Below, one piece after another: positions 31,616 through 41,474 of a stretch of 64,000 nucleotides of DNA. The notes beneath the pieces were generated by a model. That model was not told the origin of the DNA, did no database searches, and saw only the letters and a program-made list of their open reading frames with translations. The translations under genes were made by a program, and so were the position numbers. How positions within the stretch are numbered: the first letter of the stretch is position 1; every line of letters begins with the position of its first letter. Source of the stretch: Paraniabella hibiscisoli (GTDB lineage Bacteria; Bacteroidota; Bacteroidia; Chitinophagales; Chitinophagaceae); NCBI RefSeq assembly GCF_022512515.1, contig NZ_JAKWBK010000001.1:3968001-4032000 (forward strand). The letters are read 5' to 3'.

Positions 31616-32576
31616 ATGTCCGCAGCTGCTCAAACCCTGACACGCGAAGCCCTCTATCTATTGGACGCGGTTGAAGTTCGGCAAGAAAGTAAAACAGGTA
31701 GCCTTACCTAAAGATGACCAGGTGAAAAAGGAAATAACAGTATCTCCTTCCGGTGAAAACGATATATACGATCAGCTTTCAGCGAAGGAGCAGCTTCGGC
31801 TAGAGATAGAAGCTGAAATGCCGGAGCTACTGGTAGTTCCTGAAAAGTTAAATATGCCTGATCAACTGATACGGCAGACTAGGGAATGGCTTACCAGGCC
31901 CTAGCATCATTACAATGGCAGGGTAGAGCCCGATGTTTTGAATATGAAAGTGTCAAAAGAGATACAACCCCGCGCACTCAGGATTATGGATACACTCGTT
32001 AAAGCCCTGCGACACCGCGGACATACCTTCGCCTTTCGAAATCGTGATTCTTATGAAAAGATTGGAGAGGAGAATATTCGTATCTATCTGCGCGAAAAGG
32101 AAAAACGTGTGCTGGATGAAAATAGTCGCAGTATTTATGATCGGTACACTATACAGCAAACGGGTATACTCTGCTTTCAAATGGGCGAGAGCTATTAGAA
32201 GTTACTGAAGACAAAATTCCTATGGAAAAGCTTATTTCGAAGATGGTGCCCACCTTAGAAATTCAGGTTGAAAAAGCGAGACTTGCTACCATCGAACGTG
32301 ACGAATGGCATGCGATGCTTGAACGGGAGATAGAAGCCGAACGCTTACTAAAAGCAGAAAGAGCTGGAAGAAAAGCGATCAGCATTATTGTTGGACCAGG
32401 CAGACCGGTTTCAGAAAGTCCATCTCATCCGTGAATTGGTGAGAAAAGTTGAAGTTAAAGACTTGGAAAGGTGTTCAGTTAATCATGCAGCGAAGGACTG
32501 GATAATCTGGGCGCTTCAAAAAGCAGATCAACTCGATCCACTGGTTAACGGGGAACTATCGCATTTATCTAAATAG
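31616..32576 (+). pseudogene. Relic of an island-associated regulator-like protein with internal deletion
   Basis: The beginning (MSAAAQTLTREALYL) and the resumed frame (YWTRLKFGKKVKQVALPKDD) are parts of a protein family common in integrative elements, in which a helix-turn-helix segment of about 35 residues (LVWSKPM...SDVGLxKxC) normally stands between them; it has been deleted here. Downstream blocks remain: LRIMDTLVKALRHRGHTFAF, EENIRIYLREKEKR, KARLATIERDEWHAMLERE and HLIRELVRKVEVKDLE. An in-frame TAG (31902) and shifts near 32190 and 32358 (the latter needing a base removed) add to the damage. The family assignment is from memory of such proteins and is moderate. Confidence 0.55.
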
Positions 32577-32584
32577 TAAACCGC

Positions 32585-32700
32585 CCTCACCGGATCCATC
32601 GCAACACTGCTTCATAGGTTAGCCCAGAACCGGGGCAAATAGTTGGCTGGCCTCCCTCATACCGGTTACTGGCCCTGGCTTCGTGCCGCACCTGGTGAGG
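32585..32700 (+). repeat. MITE-like element, copy B
   Basis: A 116-bp unit with terminal inverted repeats CCTCACCGG and CCTGGTGAGG, the clearest pair of the three copies. Its internal blocks match copy A almost base for base (TTCATAGGTTAGC, CCAGAACCGGGGCA, TCATACCGGTTACTGGCC). Confidence 0.7.
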
Positions 32701-32734
32701 CCGGTTCACATAAAACACGGACCAAACTATCAAC

Positions 32735-32885
32735 TAAGACCTATGAACCACTTACTAACTGCTGTCAACTGAAAACTGTAATCTGTCAACTTCCCTCTAC
32801 AACTCGCCACTCGCCAAGCCCCACTAGCTTTCCCCTGTCATCCGTTATCTGTCGATTTCCTACTCCCCACTCTGAACTTTTAAAC
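32735..32885 (+). repeat. Pyrimidine-rich degenerate tract P2
   Basis: Follows copy B. It repeats the words CTGTCAACTTCCCTC, ACTCGCCACTCGCCA and CCTGTCATCCGTTATCTGTC. No gene. Confidence 0.5.
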
Positions 32886-32932
32886 AAAGCATATTTGAAC
32901 CTTTAAACAAAGTCAGCCGCGAAGCGGTATGA

Positions 32933-32940
32933 TACCTTTG
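32933..32940 (+). promoter_or_regulatory. -7 promoter box of the SDR gene at 32959
   Basis: TACCTTTG is an exact TAnnTTTG match 18 bases before the start codon. No well-placed -33 TTG is seen. Confidence 0.45.
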
Positions 32941-32958
32941 ACTTATAAATTATAAACA

Positions 32959-33948
32959 ATGAAACAAAATAATTATCAGGGAGCATTACAACAGTCTATA
33001 GGTTCAGGATTTAACGCGAGATCAACAGCATCTGAAGTAATCAGGGGCATTGATCTTACAGGTAAGATAGCTATTGTTACCGGAGGTAATACGGGCATTG
33101 GTTTGGAAACGGTAACAATACTGGCGTCCGCCGGCGCTAAGGTCATTGTGCCTTCAAGGGACATAGAAAAGGCCAGGCGGAACCTGGGTAGTATAGATGG
33201 CATAGAACTGGAAACCTTGAATTTAATGGAACCTGCGTCAATTGATGCATTTGCACAAAAGTTTATCGAATCCGGAAGGCCTCTTCATTTACTGATTAAT
33301 AATGCCGGCATCATGTGGGTACCGCTGCGTTATAGCAGGGAGAGATTTGAATCCCAGCTGGCGACCAACTATCTGGCTCCCTATCGGCTCACGGCAAGGT
33401 TGTGGCCGGCTTTAAAGTTAGCGAACGGAGCCAGGGTGGTGAATGTATCTTCAGGTGGGCACCAGTTTTCCGACTTCGATTTCGATGATCCTAATTTCGT
33501 GAATCGGAATTACGAAACCTTATTGGGTTATGGGCAGTCGAAAACGGCACTTAATTTATTTACAGTGGAGCTGGATGAGCGGGCTAAAGCCTTTGGCGTT
33601 AGAGCTTACGCGCTGTGTCCAGGAGCCGTTGGTGAAACAGAATTGTCAAGGGAAGCACCTGTAGACTTATTTCAGAAATTAGGATATAGTGATGCGGAGG
33701 GAAATATTTTGCCGGAAGTAGCCGCCTCACTTAAAACAATACCACAGGGTGCTGCGACAAGTGTATGGTGCGCTACCAGTCCTTTATTAAACAGTATTGG
33801 AGGCGTATATTGCGAGAATGCAGACATCGCAGAACTAAATAGAGATAAGTCGGTGATTGGCGGAATTAAACCCTATTCACTGGACAGGGCAAATGCCAAA
33901 CATTTATGGGAGCTGACGGGGAGTGGACAGGAGTGCCATTTCAAATGA
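32959..33948 (+). CDS. SDR-family oxidoreductase (retinol-dehydrogenase-like)
   Basis: A 329-residue short-chain dehydrogenase in an intact frame. The cofactor motif is AIVTGGNTGIGLETV. The family continues with LLINNAGIMWVPL, the Ser region VVNVSSGGHQF, YGQSKTALNLF (catalytic Tyr and Lys) and CPGAVGETEL. The longer loop between Ser and Tyr (FDFDDPNF...) is typical of the WWOX/retinol-dehydrogenase-like subgroup. An AraC regulator gene follows 32 bp downstream on the same strand with its own -7 box and may control it. Substrate unknown. Confidence 0.87.
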   Translation: MKQNNYQGALQQSIGSGFNARSTASEVIRGIDLTGKIAIVTGGNTGIGLETVTILASAGAKVIVPSRDIEKARRNLGSIDGIELETLNLMEPASIDAFAQKFIESGRPLHLLINNAGIMWVPLRYSRERFESQLATNYLAPYRLTARLWPALKLANGARVVNVSSGGHQFSDFDFDDPNFVNRNYETLLGYGQSKTALNLFTVELDERAKAFGVRAYALCPGAVGETELSREAPVDLFQKLGYSDAEGNILPEVAASLKTIPQGAATSVWCATSPLLNSIGGVYCENADIAELNRDKSVIGGIKPYSLDRANAKHLWELTGSGQECHFK

Positions 33949-33950
33949 GT

Positions 33951-33958
33951 TAACTTTG
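33951..33958 (+). promoter_or_regulatory. -7 promoter box of the AraC gene at 33981
   Basis: TAACTTTG matches TAnnTTTG exactly, 22 bases before the start codon. It falls right after the SDR stop codon. No convincing -33 element. Confidence 0.4.
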
Positions 33959-33980
33959 ACTATCAAGATAGGGAGATGTT

Positions 33981-34792
33981 ATGGACTACGAAGTAAATTA
34001 TATAAACCCCGAGATCAAAATTTCCTGTTACCAGGGAAAACTCTTCAAAACAGAGGCAGCTTTCGATGATCATTTATTGGTATGGTTGATTTCAGGAGAG
34101 ACCAGGATCATCCAGGCGGAACATACCTTTACCTTTGGGGCGGGCAGCACCTTTATGATTCCACGCAATCAGCTGGCGACTATTATCAATACACCAAAAG
34201 ATGGATTACCGCATAAAGCAGTAGCCATGCATCTTTCCATAGAGACACTACGAGGATTCTATGTTGATAAAGAAGTTCAATCAAAGACGGGCACTGATAA
34301 AGTAATCAGCTTCTCCCCGCATCCTTTATTGCAAAGTTGTCTTACATCATTGATTCCATATTTTGAGTTGCAGGACCCATTCCCGGAGGAAGTTGCTACC
34401 CTCAAAATTACAGAAGCAATCAGCATCCTCAGGGCGATCAACAAAGAAATTGATTCTGTATTGGCCAATTTTGATGACCCGCATAAGATTGATCTAACTT
34501 CATTTATGGAAAAGAATTTCATGTTCAATATGCCACTTACGAAATTTGGCTATTTGACCGGGAGAAGCCTGGCCACTTTTAAGAGAGATTTTTTAAAGCT
34601 TTTCATACGACGCCTCAGCGGTGGTTGACCCAAAAGCGCCTGGAGTTGGCTCACTACCAGTTGGCTGAAAAACAAAAGCGGCCGGTTGACGTCTGCTATG
34701 AAACCGGGTTTGAAAATTTGTCGCACTTTTCTTATGTATTCAAAAAGAAATATGGTTATGCCCCGACAACGTTGCTGAGCGGGGTTACTTGA
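33981..34792 (+). CDS. AraC-family transcriptional regulator (one frameshift)
   Basis: About 270 residues. The N-terminal sensor domain (LLVWLISGETRIIQAEHTF, TFMIPRNQLATI) is followed by a C-terminal AraC-type DNA-binding domain: MPLTKFGYLTGRSLATFKRD and PVDVCYETGFENLSHFSYVF. The frame breaks in the T run 34600..34603; one T gives LKLFHTTPQRWLTQKRLELA and a stop at 34790. It lies directly downstream of the SDR gene and is likely to regulate it or the neighbouring envelope-protein genes. The inducer is unknown. Confidence 0.82.
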
Positions 34793-34899
34793 TTCAATCA
34801 CCAGTCAATAGTATGAATTTATTGACCTTAGGGGATAGACAGATGGTGCAGTAACGACTGTTAACTCAGATGTGAATGGGTGTTATTCCGGCGTACGTT

Positions 34900-35045
34900 C
34901 TAAAGCAGAGCCCGGGATTAAACCCGGAGGTGGACGCTCTCTGAAGAGGGAGGGTGATTACACCAACCTTATTGGATTCACTGGCCATCTCTCTTAGTTA
35001 CCTGTAATCTCTAATCCAGCCATTCCCCATTCACTTTGCCACTTA
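34900..35045 (+). repeat. Short dispersed repeat copy 4 and pyrimidine-rich tract P5
   Basis: The repeat part (34900..34960) reads TCTAAAGCAGAGCCCGGGATT and then GGAGGTGGACGCTCT. The tract (about 34966..35045) contains CCATTCCCCATTCACTTTGCCAC words. The 338-bp spacer between genes at 34793..35130 holds nothing else. Confidence 0.4.
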
Positions 35046-35130
35046 AAGCTATATATTTGCCACTCTTTAAACCAGGGACGCTGCTTATTGCGTCCTGATT
35101 CAAAATGTATTGTTATTCAAACCCTCTAAA

Positions 35131-36249
35131 ATGATCCGTCCATTTTTAAAAATGCTTGCAGGTACTGCATGCAAAGCGCTGTTAGCTGCCTTATTGTTGA
35201 TACCATATCTTGGTTTCGGCCAGTGTACCACTCCGCCCGACCAGACATTTGGTGCCTACGAAGACTTATCCTATGGCCTTCTCTCTTACTTACCAGTGTA
35301 TTACTTATACTGGTTTAAGTAGCACCGGTGTATATGTGGGTATTGGCAATGCAGTAACCCGTAGCTTAACATGGAGTCCTATATTTTCCGGTAGTGCGGT
35401 AGCTATAGGAAATAATGGGCCTGGGGGCGGCGGTTATGCTGAACTGGGATCTGCAAATGGAAATAATTTTGCAATGAACTCGATGGTAGCTGACTTTTAC
35501 GGTCACACTAATGGGAATTGCAGCCAGCTTTACAATGTTGTCGGTTATCGGGATGGTAATGAAGTGCTTAGGATAAATAATTTGGACATCACTGTATCCA
35601 CGGTAGCCGGTTCGGGAACTAACACCATAGCGTGGGCCCGGAATAACTACAATAATGAAGGAAATAATAGTGGTACATTGAGCTTCGGACAAGGTTGGGG
35701 TAATGTGGACATGATCCGCTTTTATGCGGTGGAAGCAGCACCCAATAATAATTTCTTAATTGTTATGGATAACCTTGATTTTTCCCCGGCTTCAGCATTA
35801 CCCGTGATCTTCGGGACTGTAGGAGCGTCGCTGTCGGAAGATCAGTTAAGGTAAGCTGGAGTACCATTAGCGAAACAAACAATGATAAGTTTGACGTACA
35901 GCTGTCGACAGATGGCGAAAAATTTATTACAGTTGCCACGGTGAAATCGAATGCAGTTAATGGTAATGCCGATACCGTTTTATCCTATGATCTGGATATA
36001 GATATAAAGGGCTCACGGTGGCTGATCAGTGCTGCTGGCCTGTTATTATTGCTACTATCTTTTAGTAAATACAAAAAGGTATTGTCTGTCTTCACGCTGT
36101 TAACTTTGTCATGCTTGCTCTATGGATGTTCAAAAAGTAGTCTGCCGGCAGAAGATTTGAATACTACTATCTATGTTCGTATAGCCCAGATAGATAAGGA
36201 TGGGGCGATGTCGTTCAGCAAGGCAGTAAAAGTGGTTACCGCCGAATAA
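35131..36249 (+). CDS. Exported hypothetical protein with C-terminal membrane segments (two frameshifts)
   Basis: About 373 residues. A signal peptide (ALLAALLLIPYLGFGQ) is followed by a Gly/Asn-rich beta region (SSTGVYVGIGNAVTRSLTW) and a fibronectin-like block, RVSWSTISETNNDKFDVQLS, common in Bacteroidota secreted proteins. The C-terminus then has a hydrophobic helix AAGLLLLLLSFSKYKK, a second one ending in a lipobox-like LYGC, and a soluble tail. Breaks near 35280 (one T) and 35850 (one G) are repaired by one base each. The odd C-terminus may be an anchoring or sorting signal. Function unknown. Confidence 0.6.
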
Positions 36250-36712
36250 TATGCGGTGGTAAATGTTGAAAGAGGATGATGGAATAGTGTAGCCTGCCTT
36301 ATTGCGTGACTGATATTACCAGGTGGGTGCTGAAAGAGGAGCAGCGCTGCATCCCGGAGGAGCGTTCTGTATGGAAAGTGATGCTATCATACCAAGCGGG
36401 TATCAACAAAAAATAATAGCAACTGCTGCCTGTATCAGCGCTTCGATACAGCATGTTCGTACGATCACGCGTATTATAATAGAACGTTGCGGTGGAATAG
36501 AGATAGCTGGGGGAAAGCCCGGCTGGTTGTCAGAAGATCGGTCGATAGATTTTTGCAGAGTTTATGCTCAATCAAAGCCTGTGCTGACCTCCTTTGCCTT
36601 GTTACAATTGTAAAGCGCAATTGATAGATTTATCGGGAGAACGGCGCTTCCTGCTTTTAATTATCTTTGCCCATAGACTGCTGCAACAAAGAAACTGCTG
36701 GCTTGTGATATC
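36250..36712 (+). other. 463-bp spacer without a secure gene
   Basis: A 96-codon frame (36323..36613) has no protein character that I trust. The part 36326..36370 (GCTGAAAGAGGAGCAGCGCT, then a GGAGGAGCG half) weakly resembles the short dispersed repeat. No promoter was identified for the next gene. Confidence 0.3.
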
Positions 36713-38561
36713 ATGAAAACTACAAACTTTTTATTATTGTTGATAATATGGATGGCCTACCTTTCCTGTGAGAAAAAGATCAGGATCTGGCGAGCCAGGC
36801 CAAAGGAAACATTCGTGGCCGTATTTTCTCCGAAGCGCAACAGCCAGTTGTGAATAGCAGAATAATTTTAGGGTCATTAGAGCTATCTTCCGATTATGAT
36901 GGACGTTTCAGTGTAGAGGGGCTGAAGGTTGGAATGCATACGATTGAGGTTATCAAAGAAGGATATTTGACCAGGTTAGACCGGTTTATGGTAAGGTCGC
37001 AAGAGACTACCGAAGTTGAGATAATATTGGAAAAAGGGGCAGACTTTTTAAGCTGGCTGATTCTACTTTCAACATTAGTCACGAGGGCAGTGTTATACAA
37101 TTAAGTATTCAATCCAATGCGTCGTGGCACCTTACCAGGGTACCAGCTCATGTGCAGGTTTCATCGTTTTCAGGTAGCGAAAACGGAACGCTTACATTGA
37201 CGTATGGGAAAAGTAATTCCTATAATGATCGAATAGATACTTTAACCTTCGTATGTGGAAATCTGTTAAGAAATGTTTATATAAAGCAGTCTGGAGTGAC
37301 GGATATCCTGTCGATAAAAGGTCGAATAGGCAATCGAATGACTGAAAAAGCTGATTCAGTAATACTTCAATTTAGTGGACCAATCAGATCCGTACAGGTA
37401 GCCAGCAGCTGGATTTACTGTATAAACCAGATAGCACCGGGGCCGCAAAAGGCAGATAATACGGTTTCCTTCGCATATAACTGCGCTGACCTTGGTGGCG
37501 ATTATCCTTTTACGGTTAGATTTCAGGATATATCCGGCACATGGCATACGAAGGATATTGTCGTACCGTTTTATAAATTTAAATTAGAAGTCGCAGGTGC
37601 TATAACGGACTTTGTATTGATCAATAATGAAAGAGAGGCGATGATTGCGTCTATTGATCCTGCAAGGTTAACTCATTACGCTATAAGAGAGGATTCTGTC
37701 ATTAAAGTTTATGACCTGTCTGGTCGAATTGGCCCTAAGCGATTAGCTTATGATCGCTACAGGTCTAAGATCTATATCATGGGAAACAGACCGGACAATG
37801 TTCAGGTTGACGCAGATTTTACGGAGCCATTGCAGATTTTGGATCTCAGCACGCAGACCATTACCAAAGGATTTGACATACCTTTTGATTCTACAGATCA
37901 TCCTCAGCACCGGATCAATGTTCCATATGATTTAGCGATTACTCAATCGGGTAAGGCGGTGGTATTTTTAAAATCACCCGTAATCAGTACGCTGAAATGG
38001 AAGATTGTTGATATCAATGATAATCACAGGGTATATCTTTACCCCCTTCCAATGACCAGTCCTGAGTTGCATATTTATAATAGTTACATTTTTACTTCCA
38101 ATCCGTATAAGATAACCTTTGTACCGGCTTATGGCGGAGGATATTACACAACTTTAAATCTTCAAACTTATAAGTTAGACCTTCAGCTGTCACGTGTAAA
38201 GGATAGGAGTCGGACCTTGGTTTTTAATCCGGTTACGGGTGCAACCTATTATGATCAGTTATACACCCAGTTTATTGTCAGCGCGGATGGTAAGCAGTCT
38301 GTTACATCCGGTTTGGGGATTCTTAGTAGCCGTTTTGCTGATTTTAGCTATGTACCTGGGGATAGCAACCGCATTTATTATAATTATGAAAAATGGCTGG
38401 AGTTAATGGATTATAACACAGCAAGCTCTCCTTTTGCAGGAAGTATTCTTTATGATATGCGACAGTTGACTTCGACTAAAGATGGAAAATATATCCTCAG
38501 TTATCAAAGAAGTTTAAGACCCAGCCGCTTTTATGTTTTCGACCCAATGGAATTACGATAA
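36713..38561 (+). CDS. BACON-domain surface lipoprotein (two frameshifts)
   Basis: About 616 residues. The lipoprotein signal MKTTNFLLLLIIWMAYLSC is followed, after one A at 36773..36777, by a carboxypeptidase regulatory-like domain (GNIRGRIFSEAQQPVVNSRI ... YDGRFSVEGLKVG). After one more base near 37050 comes a BACON domain (DSTFNISHEGSVIQLSIQSN, NVYIKQSG). The remaining 400 residues look like beta-propeller repeats (AYDRYRSKIYIMGNRP, ILDLSTQTITKGF, PYDLAITQSGKAVVFL). The layout suggests a surface-exposed binding or scaffold protein. No enzyme motif is seen. Confidence 0.7.
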
Positions 38562-38582
38562 TTTTTTTGAATTCTTTTGAGT

Positions 38583-38695
38583 CCTTACCGGATCTGGCAG
38601 ATGGTCGGCGCGCCTCCCTCATACCGCTTACTGGCCCGCTCTCCGTGCCGCACCTGGTGAGGTTGGGTGGGGGATTACGAAGCTTCCAGGGTAGC
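38583..38695 (+). repeat. MITE-like element, copy C
   Basis: A shorter copy: the left end is altered (CTTACCGG) and about 40 internal bases present in A and B are missing. CCTCCCTCATACCG, CCGTGCCGCACCTGGTGAGG and the downstream GAAGCTTCCAGGG are preserved. Confidence 0.65.
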
Positions 38696-38699
38696 TAAT

Positions 38700-38945
38700 T
38701 TATCTGCGATCCCAGATCTTTCAATTGTCATCTGTTACCCCCATTTCTTCTTACTAGCTACTTGCCAATCCCTACTTACTTCCCACTGTCATCTGTCAAC
38801 TTTCCTTTCTACTAGCTACTCGACACTCCCACTTGCTTTCCCCTGTCAACCTCCCTCCACCCATTCCCCGAACCCTTCTCGCTTACCCTTGTTATCCGTC
38901 CTCTGCCTATAGTCATCTACTAACTTCCCGTTTCATCTGATCATT
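38700..38945 (+). repeat. Pyrimidine-rich degenerate tract P3
   Basis: The longest tract, about 245 bases. ACTAGCTACTTGCCAATCC and ACTAGCTACTCGACACTCC, and CTGTCATCTGTCAACTTTCC and CTGTCAACCTCCCTCC recur inside it. No gene. Confidence 0.5.
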
Positions 38946-38969
38946 TGCCGGAAGTAATCTTTATTTACC

Positions 38970-39030
38970 GAGCTGGCGCTAGGTGGAGGTGGCGCCTCTT
39001 CCTGAGACGGCCTGCCTTAGAGGTGGCGCA
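38970..39030 (+). repeat. Short dispersed repeat, copy 5 (rearranged)
   Basis: GAGCTGGCGCTAGGTGGAGGTGGCGCC resembles both halves of the family joined more closely, with a palindromic GGCGCY core. Stands upstream of the outer-membrane protein gene. Confidence 0.4.
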
Positions 39031-39154
39031 ATGTTGTGAAAAATATCCCTCAAAGTAAAATAACAATTCTTTTCATTTTCATTAGTGATGTGATAACATG
39101 GCTGCGAGTACTTTTGAGGCCACTGACTCTAATTTATTAAAACAATTAAAACTT

Positions 39155-39757
39155 ATGAGAAAGATCAAACTCGCTGACTATCTATCGTTAAAAGCTATTA
39201 ACGCTTTAACCATCTTGACATTTAGCCTGTTAAGCATTACTACGAGTGCACAAATAGCACCACCCTCCCAAAAGAATCTCTTTGGAGTGGGTACGGGTGT
39301 TCAGTTAACGAGCAAATTCGGCATATCCCCGGTATTTAACTTTAGCTACGAAAGGATATTAACCAAACACAGTAGCATTGAATCAGGCCTGCGGTATTCA
39401 AATTATAAATATGGATATGGCTACTTTACCGAGAATAAGTATAGCAACATTGACTTGCGGTATCATACCTTTACGCTGCCGCTGCTTTATAAGTACAATT
39501 CAAAGATACTTTACTTCGCTGCAGGTCCTGTATTAAGCGTGATGAATAGGAAACGACAATTCGACCCAATGAGTATGGAGATGCAAACGATCGAGTTACC
39601 ATTTGGCAAACTTAGACCTGGCGCTCAATTTAAGATAGGTAAGACGATCAATCTTAGTGAGAAACTGGTACTCGAGCCCGAAGCATCAGTGATAGAGACG
39701 CGTTATTTCAAAAAGCCTCAGGCTGAATTGAACCTAAACTTTAAATATCGATTCTAA
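39155..39757 (+). CDS. Outer-membrane beta-barrel protein (porin-family fold)
   Basis: A 200-residue exported protein in an intact frame. Signal peptide LTILTFSLLSITTSAQ. The mature part alternates short polar turns and amphipathic strands (FGVGTGVQLTSKFGISPVF, SIESGLRYSNYKYGYGYF, HTFTLPLLYKYNSKILYFAA) and ends in an aromatic residue after the last strand (NLNFKYRF), the usual OMP assembly signal. I chose the start at 39155 (MRKIKLADYL), since the upstream extension from 39098 is not signal-like. Role unknown. Confidence 0.75.
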   Translation: MRKIKLADYLSLKAINALTILTFSLLSITTSAQIAPPSQKNLFGVGTGVQLTSKFGISPVFNFSYERILTKHSSIESGLRYSNYKYGYGYFTENKYSNIDLRYHTFTLPLLYKYNSKILYFAAGPVLSVMNRKRQFDPMSMEMQTIELPFGKLRPGAQFKIGKTINLSEKLVLEPEASVIETRYFKKPQAELNLNFKYRF

Positions 39758-39978
39758 TGGCGGTTACCTTCAGGTATACGGGCGATATAAATGGAACCGT
39801 ATTTACCCCCGACCAGGTCGCCTTGGATTTGAAGATAGCTGAGTTTGCTGCTTGGATTGCTTATGAGTTGTCATAATGTCGCATATACCCTGAGTCAAGA
39901 TGATCAATCTAGCATGTCTGCGATGCTTAAGTCAGTGGCAGGAAATTTGACCAGGTAAATGGAAATAAACAAGATACA

Positions 39979-40470
39979 ATGACTAGTTATAAGAAAGCAT
40001 ACTTTGCAGGCGGCTGCTTTTGGGGTATGGAAGAGCTTTTCAGGGTAAGGCCGGGTGTAAAAGATACCGAAGTAGGATATCTGGGCGGACAGACTGATCA
40101 TCCGACTTACCAGAATCATCCGGGACATGCTGAAGGATTAGAGATTACTTACGATCCACAGGAGACTTCCTACAAAGATTTGCTGGATTACCTTTTCAGG
40201 GTGCATGATCCAACCACTGTTGACCGCCAGGGCAATGACAGGGGATCCAGCTATCGATCTGCTATATTTGTCCAGGATGAACAGGAAAAGGCAGACGCGT
40301 TGGAAGTAATCGGGATCGTGAATGAATCGGGTCGCTGGCCCGATAAAGTTGTTACGACTCTGGAGCCTTTTACAAAGTTTTGGCCGGCCGAAGCGTATCA
40401 CCAGGATTACCTGGTTAAAAATCCGAATGGTTATACCTGCCATTTTGAAAGATTTGGATCATTCTTGTAA
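39979..40470 (+). CDS. msrA: Peptide-methionine (S)-S-oxide reductase
   Basis: Repairs oxidised methionine in proteins. 163 residues, cytoplasmic, intact frame. The catalytic Cys13 lies in the family motif [12 protein letters not shown]. Further conserved blocks are [37 protein letters not shown] and YRSAIF, and the C-terminal AEAYHQDYL. No MsrB domain is fused and none lies next to it. No resolving Cys pair is obvious at the C-terminus apart from one Cys in GYTCHFERF. It stands alone between the porin-like gene and an opposing lipoprotein gene. Confidence 0.94.
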   Translation: MTSYKKAYFAGGCFWGMEELFRVRPGVKDTEVGYLGGQTDHPTYQNHPGHAEGLEITYDPQETSYKDLLDYLFRVHDPTTVDRQGNDRGSSYRSAIFVQDEQEKADALEVIGIVNESGRWPDKVVTTLEPFTKFWPAEAYHQDYLVKNPNGYTCHFERFGSFL

Positions 40471-40542
40471 GTCGGTTGGTTGGAATTTTATCAACAATGA
40501 ATATGTAAAGAAAAACACAAAGCATCGATAATGATCAATATC

Positions 40543-41080
40543 TAGTATAACTTCCTAACGTACTTGATTAGCCTGGTCCCGTATGCCGAGCTGGAGCCAT
40601 AAAAGGTATACTTTGGATTATCACAGGTGATGGAGTCTGCGACTGACATGGAGACGGATGATAAGCTTCTGTTAGTAATGACCGTTTCAGGTATCGGCGT
40701 TGTAACGATTATGTGATATACCGCATTTTTGTCAACGGCTCTGTTAAACTGATTCTTCAGTGTGTCCTTTGTAAACCGTACGGTATAAATTAAGGTGTCA
40801 TTGGTAGGGACGCCGATTCCTAAGTATACTACTTTAAAGGTTAGATCTATATTGGCATCTATAACCGATCCGTTAAAACTTTTGAGTAATGCTCCATGCC
40901 AGGGGGCTGAATAATACTTTCCATCATGATAAGTATTGTTGATAAATGCCGCATTCGCGAATAAGTCAATCCGTTTGTCCGGGATAACGATGGTTGTATC
41001 CTCTATTGTTTATCTTTCTTACAACTGATAATTGCCACTGCGGCTGCTAATACACATATAAAAATGCTTCCCTTCATCAT
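40543..41080 (-). CDS. Hypothetical lipoprotein (one frameshift)
   Basis: Starts MMKGSIFICVLAAAVAIISC with a clear lipobox (IISC) and KKDKQ. One more A near 41006 joins it to a frame of about 155 residues (IEDTTIVIPDKRIDLFANAA ... YTFYGSSSAYGTRLIK) ending at 40543. The mature part is beta-rich and resembles small Bacteroidota surface lipoproteins in style only. It is convergent with msrA. Function unknown. Confidence 0.6.
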
Positions 41081-41227
41081 TTGGCAAATATACCTCGGAT
41101 GTCCTTTCAACAAACGTTCACAAAGTAAATATTATACTTTGAGACCCTGACAAGTATACTCGTAGAAGAAGAAGGGTTTAAGGGAAATGAAAGTAAATGG
41201 GCGCAGGCCAAATTGATTTGTAAACGC

Positions 41228-41449
41228 CTACCATAACCAAAAACAATAAGCATCGGAAGAAGCATCCGTGATTTTGAACTCCTTACCATTTATCCGATAC
41301 CGGACATAACGGTTATTGTTAGCGTAATCAGTTCCTGTTATGTAAAGATTCTTTCCAGTATGAAAGATATGACTTCCACTACTTTTATGATGATGTCCTT
41401 TTATCTGTTTTGTTGCTGTGTACTGCTTCAGGTAATTCTTTTTCCATAT
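41228..41449 (-). other. Protein-like open frame without start codon
   Basis: A 73-codon open frame on the minus strand (KNYLKQYTATKQIKGHHHKS ... RYVRYRINGKEFKITDASS) bounded by stops, without ATG. The composition is protein-like and it could be the C-terminal remnant of a lost gene. No family recognised. The plus strand (41120..41235) also has a short open stretch of unclear nature. Confidence 0.25.
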
Positions 41450-41474
41450 CTACCCTGTAAAACATACAGCAGCC

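Noticed and set aside
32643..32912. Pro/Ser/Thr-rich plus-strand frames at 32643..32906 and 38667..38912
   Set aside because: They are translations of the pyrimidine-rich tracts and contain only low-complexity Ser/Pro/Leu/Thr sequence.
36323..36613. A 96-codon frame between the exported protein and the BACON lipoprotein
   Set aside because: No start context, no motif, amphipathic pattern unlike neighbouring genes; likely chance.
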